Both the position numbers and the translations under genes were made by a program. DNA of 64,000 nt from Desulfocicer vacuolatum DSM 3385. GTDB lineage: Bacteria > Desulfobacterota > Desulfobacteria > Desulfobacterales > Desulfobacteraceae. How positions within the stretch are numbered: position 1 is the first letter of the stretch; every line of letters starts with the position of its first letter. Below are positions 62,064 to 64,000 of this stretch, piece after piece. Where the stretch lies: positions 101,688 through 165,687 of the forward strand of contig NZ_FWXY01000013.1 in the NCBI RefSeq assembly GCF_900176365.1, in the 5' to 3' direction. A model generated the notes under the pieces. The model ran no database searches and had not been told where the DNA came from. It saw only the letters and a list, made by a program, of their open reading frames with translations.

Positions 62064-62723
62064 ATGCCGGAAATTAAATCAAAAAACACTCAAAAAGAAT
62101 TATTTGAAGCAGGCATCAAGGTATTCGCGGAAAAGGGATATCGGGACGCAACTATTAGGGAAATCTGCAAAAAAGCAGGGACCGCCAACATTAATGCGGT
62201 TAATTATTATTTCGGATCCAAGGAAAAACTGTACCGTGAGATTCTGGATGCCATTTTTTCCGCTTATGATCGGTTTGACCGGGAGGACTGGGACCGAAAA
62301 ACACCCCAGGAGCAGCTCAGGTCAATGATTTCAAACTTCTGCGCCATGCTTTATAAAAACAATGCTTTTGCCTCGGACATTACATCCATTTTTATCTCCG
62401 AGATGATCCAGCCCTCCCCGTTCATAGAGGAGCTGGTGGATACCTATAACCGGCCCCGGATCAAGCGGCATTTAAAAATGTTCCGGGACCTTTTGGGAGA
62501 GGATGCGACAGATGACATGGCCCGGGACTGCCTGGTGTCTGTGGCCGGGCAACTGCTTTACTACAGTTTTGCATGGCCGGTTTTTTCCCGGCTGTTTCCA
62601 GATTATTCTGCGGATGAGAGATATGAACAATGGGCTGCCCATGTATATGAATTTTCTTTGGGAGGCATTGAGGCGGTACGAAATAACATTTTTAAAAAAG
62701 AGGAGAACACCCATGGGGATTAA
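62064..62723 (+). CDS. TetR-family transcriptional regulator
   Basis: A 219-residue regulator. KELFEAGIKVFAEKGYRDATIREICKKAGTANINAVNYYFGSKEKLYREIL (about 11-61) is the TetR helix-turn-helix. The C-terminal part is a helical ligand domain with a CerR/PsrA-like look. Its end overlaps the following sulfotransferase-like gene by eleven bases, so the two are co-translated. The promoter contains paired inverted operators. Confidence 0.9.
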   Translation: MPEIKSKNTQKELFEAGIKVFAEKGYRDATIREICKKAGTANINAVNYYFGSKEKLYREILDAIFSAYDRFDREDWDRKTPQEQLRSMISNFCAMLYKNNAFASDITSIFISEMIQPSPFIEELVDTYNRPRIKRHLKMFRDLLGEDATDDMARDCLVSVAGQLLYYSFAWPVFSRLFPDYSADERYEQWAAHVYEFSLGGIEAVRNNIFKKEENTHGD

Positions 62724-63879
62724 GCTTGTATCACAGCCGTTTATAGAGAATGCTGTTAAGACATCCGGCCTGGAGGATTTCGGGGGGGATACCTTTGAAC
62801 AGGGCCTGGAAGTGCTGATCAATTCCCTGAACAATGACCTGGACCTGGCTGAAGGCACTGCCGGGTATTTTCAGCAGATGATCACCCAGATCCTTGTCAA
62901 CCGGCTGCAGGTTACCCAGTTGATAAAAGATCATCCTGAAATTCAGGATGAAGAAATTAAGGCCCCCATTATTATCGTGGGACTGCCCAGGACCGGCACC
63001 ACCATTACCCAGACCCTGATGGCTTTGGATCCATTGTCCCGGTTCCTGAGAAATTTTGAATCAGCAGGTGCTATCTGTCCGCCGCCCCCCTTGTTGCCCC
63101 ACGTGCCTGATCCAAGGATCCAATCAAGTTACGATGCCATGGAAGGGTTGTTCTCAATGGGACCTGAGCTGCGGGGCATCAACGGCATTAATTTCATGGC
63201 CCTGGGCACCGCAGAATGCCAGAACCTCATGGCCCATGAATTTGTCCATGCGGGCTGGAGTGCCGGGTCCAGCCTGTTCGGTCATGGCACTTGGGTGGGG
63301 GAATGCGACATGACCCAGGCCTATGACTGGCACAAACGCCTGCTCCAGGTGTTCCAGTGGAAACTACCCAATGAGCACTGGGTGCTCAAGGCACCCATTC
63401 ACCTGTTCGGCCTGGAGCCCCTTTTGAAGACCTATCCCGACGCCAGAATCATATTTACACACCGGGATCCATTTGAAGCCATGGTGTCCGGTGTCAGCTT
63501 GGTTTCCCGTTGGACGCAACTCACCACTGGTCAGGTGAATATTCCGGCCATAGCGGACTGGTATCCTGCCCTTTGGGCCAAGGGGCTTGAGCGGGCCGTA
63601 GAGGTTCGGGAAAAATTGAGGGAGGAACAGGTTTTTGATGTGTTTCACACAGATCTGAGCCAGGATCCGATAGGATCCATGAAAAAGATATACAAACACT
63701 TTAATATCCCCTTCAGCCGAACGGTCCAAAAACGGATGCAGGTCTGGCTGCGGGACAATCCCCGTTCAAAATTCGGCAGCCACTTCTGTAATGCATCTGA
63801 ACTGGGAATGGAACCGGACCTGGAAAAAGAACGGTTCGATTTTTATCTTAACCGCTTTAACCTTACAGGAGGTAAATAA
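62713..63879 (+). CDS. Sulfotransferase-family protein
   Basis: A 388-residue protein. APIIIVGLPRTGTTITQTLMALDPLSRFL (about 82-110) is the PAPS 5'-phosphosulfate loop. IFTHRDPFEAMVSGVSLV resembles the 3'-phosphate site, and the fold matches the Sulfotransfer_3 group. A helical 80-residue N-terminal part precedes it. It may transfer sulfate to a lipid, sugar or small molecule. GAGGAGAACACCC precedes ATG 62713, and the start lies inside the TetR gene. Its stop overlaps the next start. Confidence 0.85.
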   Translation: MGIKLVSQPFIENAVKTSGLEDFGGDTFEQGLEVLINSLNNDLDLAEGTAGYFQQMITQILVNRLQVTQLIKDHPEIQDEEIKAPIIIVGLPRTGTTITQTLMALDPLSRFLRNFESAGAICPPPPLLPHVPDPRIQSSYDAMEGLFSMGPELRGINGINFMALGTAECQNLMAHEFVHAGWSAGSSLFGHGTWVGECDMTQAYDWHKRLLQVFQWKLPNEHWVLKAPIHLFGLEPLLKTYPDARIIFTHRDPFEAMVSGVSLVSRWTQLTTGQVNIPAIADWYPALWAKGLERAVEVREKLREEQVFDVFHTDLSQDPIGSMKKIYKHFNIPFSRTVQKRMQVWLRDNPRSKFGSHFCNASELGMEPDLEKERFDFYLNRFNLTGGK

Positions 63880-64000
63880 TGATAAGAATACAAAATTGTT
63901 TTAGTCCTAAAACAAGCGTGTTCATTAAAGTTCGATCGCGGACAGCTTCGATATTCTTAAAAGGATACCTTTGTAGCATAATTGAAAAAAACAAGAAAAA
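63879..64000 (+). CDS. Start of a further gene, cut by window end
   Basis: AGGAGGTAAAT directly precedes ATG 63879, whose first base is the last base of the sulfotransferase stop (TAATG). The frame stays open to the end of the window (about 40 codons: MIRIQNCFSPKTSVFIKVRS...). The product is unknown. The strong ribosome site and overlap suggest it belongs to the TetR-sulfotransferase operon. Confidence 0.5.
   Translation, partial: MIRIQNCFSPKTSVFIKVRSRTASIFLKGYLCSIIEKNKK

Overview
The window looks like a chromosomal segment of a strictly anaerobic, sulfate-reducing Desulfobacterales bacterium, probably a Desulfobacterium-like member of the Desulfobacteraceae. The evidence is the Wood-Ljungdahl-type methylene-tetrahydrofolate reductase cluster with HdrA and MvhD partners, two in-frame UGA codons best read as selenocysteine, a betaine/methylamine-type corrinoid methyltransferase, and abundant palindromic intergenic repeats. 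The genus is an inference; there is no rRNA gene in the window to test it.

Layout. 1-13.8 kb: mixed single genes (end of an MFS transporter, a repeat-containing lipoprotein, a PanP-like decarboxylase, an OmpA-type lipoprotein, RdgB, a nitroreductase, a B12-binding radical SAM protein with TPR tail, an AmpG-like permease, a large unknown protein, a metallo-hydrolase). 14-19.9 kb: acyl-CoA dehydrogenase, an acidic unknown protein, an Hpt protein, a PP-loop tRNA-thiolation-like enzyme and RlmN. 20-26.2 kb: a translation and RNA-processing block, ffh-rpsP-khpA-rimM-trmD-SPOUT-rplS-rnhB-yraN-rsmI. 26.8-34.2 kb: metF-like, hdrA (Sec), mvhD (Sec), metV, metF. 34.4-42.7 kb: a divergent isocitrate dehydrogenase relative, a shortened GltD-like flavoprotein, a sigma-54 activator, a sigma-54 promoter, a BCCT transporter and an MttB-family methyltransferase without a pyrrolysine codon. 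42.7-50.6 kb: a lipoprotein, a small membrane protein, AcnA and CarB. 51.3-56.4 kb: an EamA transporter, a YheT-like hydrolase, a MATE exporter and a divergent MerR regulator. 56.4-61 kb: divergent biotin genes, birA-bioA to the left and bioB plus FabZ-like and FabG-like genes to the right. 61-64 kb: an orphan HipB-like regulator, a TetR regulator coupled to a sulfotransferase-like gene, and the start of another gene.

How it fits together. BCCT import of glycine betaine and demethylation by the MttB-family protein would feed methyl groups to tetrahydrofolate. The MetF/MetV/HdrA/MvhD set would oxidise or form those methyl groups while moving electrons through flavin and iron-sulfur centres. 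The HdrA is a fusion: one HdrA module is split by a GltD/NfnB-like NAD(P)H-binding flavoprotein, and a second HdrA module follows. The shortened GltD-like protein next to the betaine genes carries the same type of N-terminal module. The first MetF copy has lost both catalytic acidic positions.

Mobile and repeat DNA is prominent. Two 184-bp MITE-like copies have inverted ends and 7-8 bp target duplications. At least a dozen copies of a REP-like palindrome (family 1) sit in gene boundaries. Three copies of a very stable GC-rich hairpin (family 2) each sit next to a family-1 copy. No CRISPR array, rRNA or tRNA was found.
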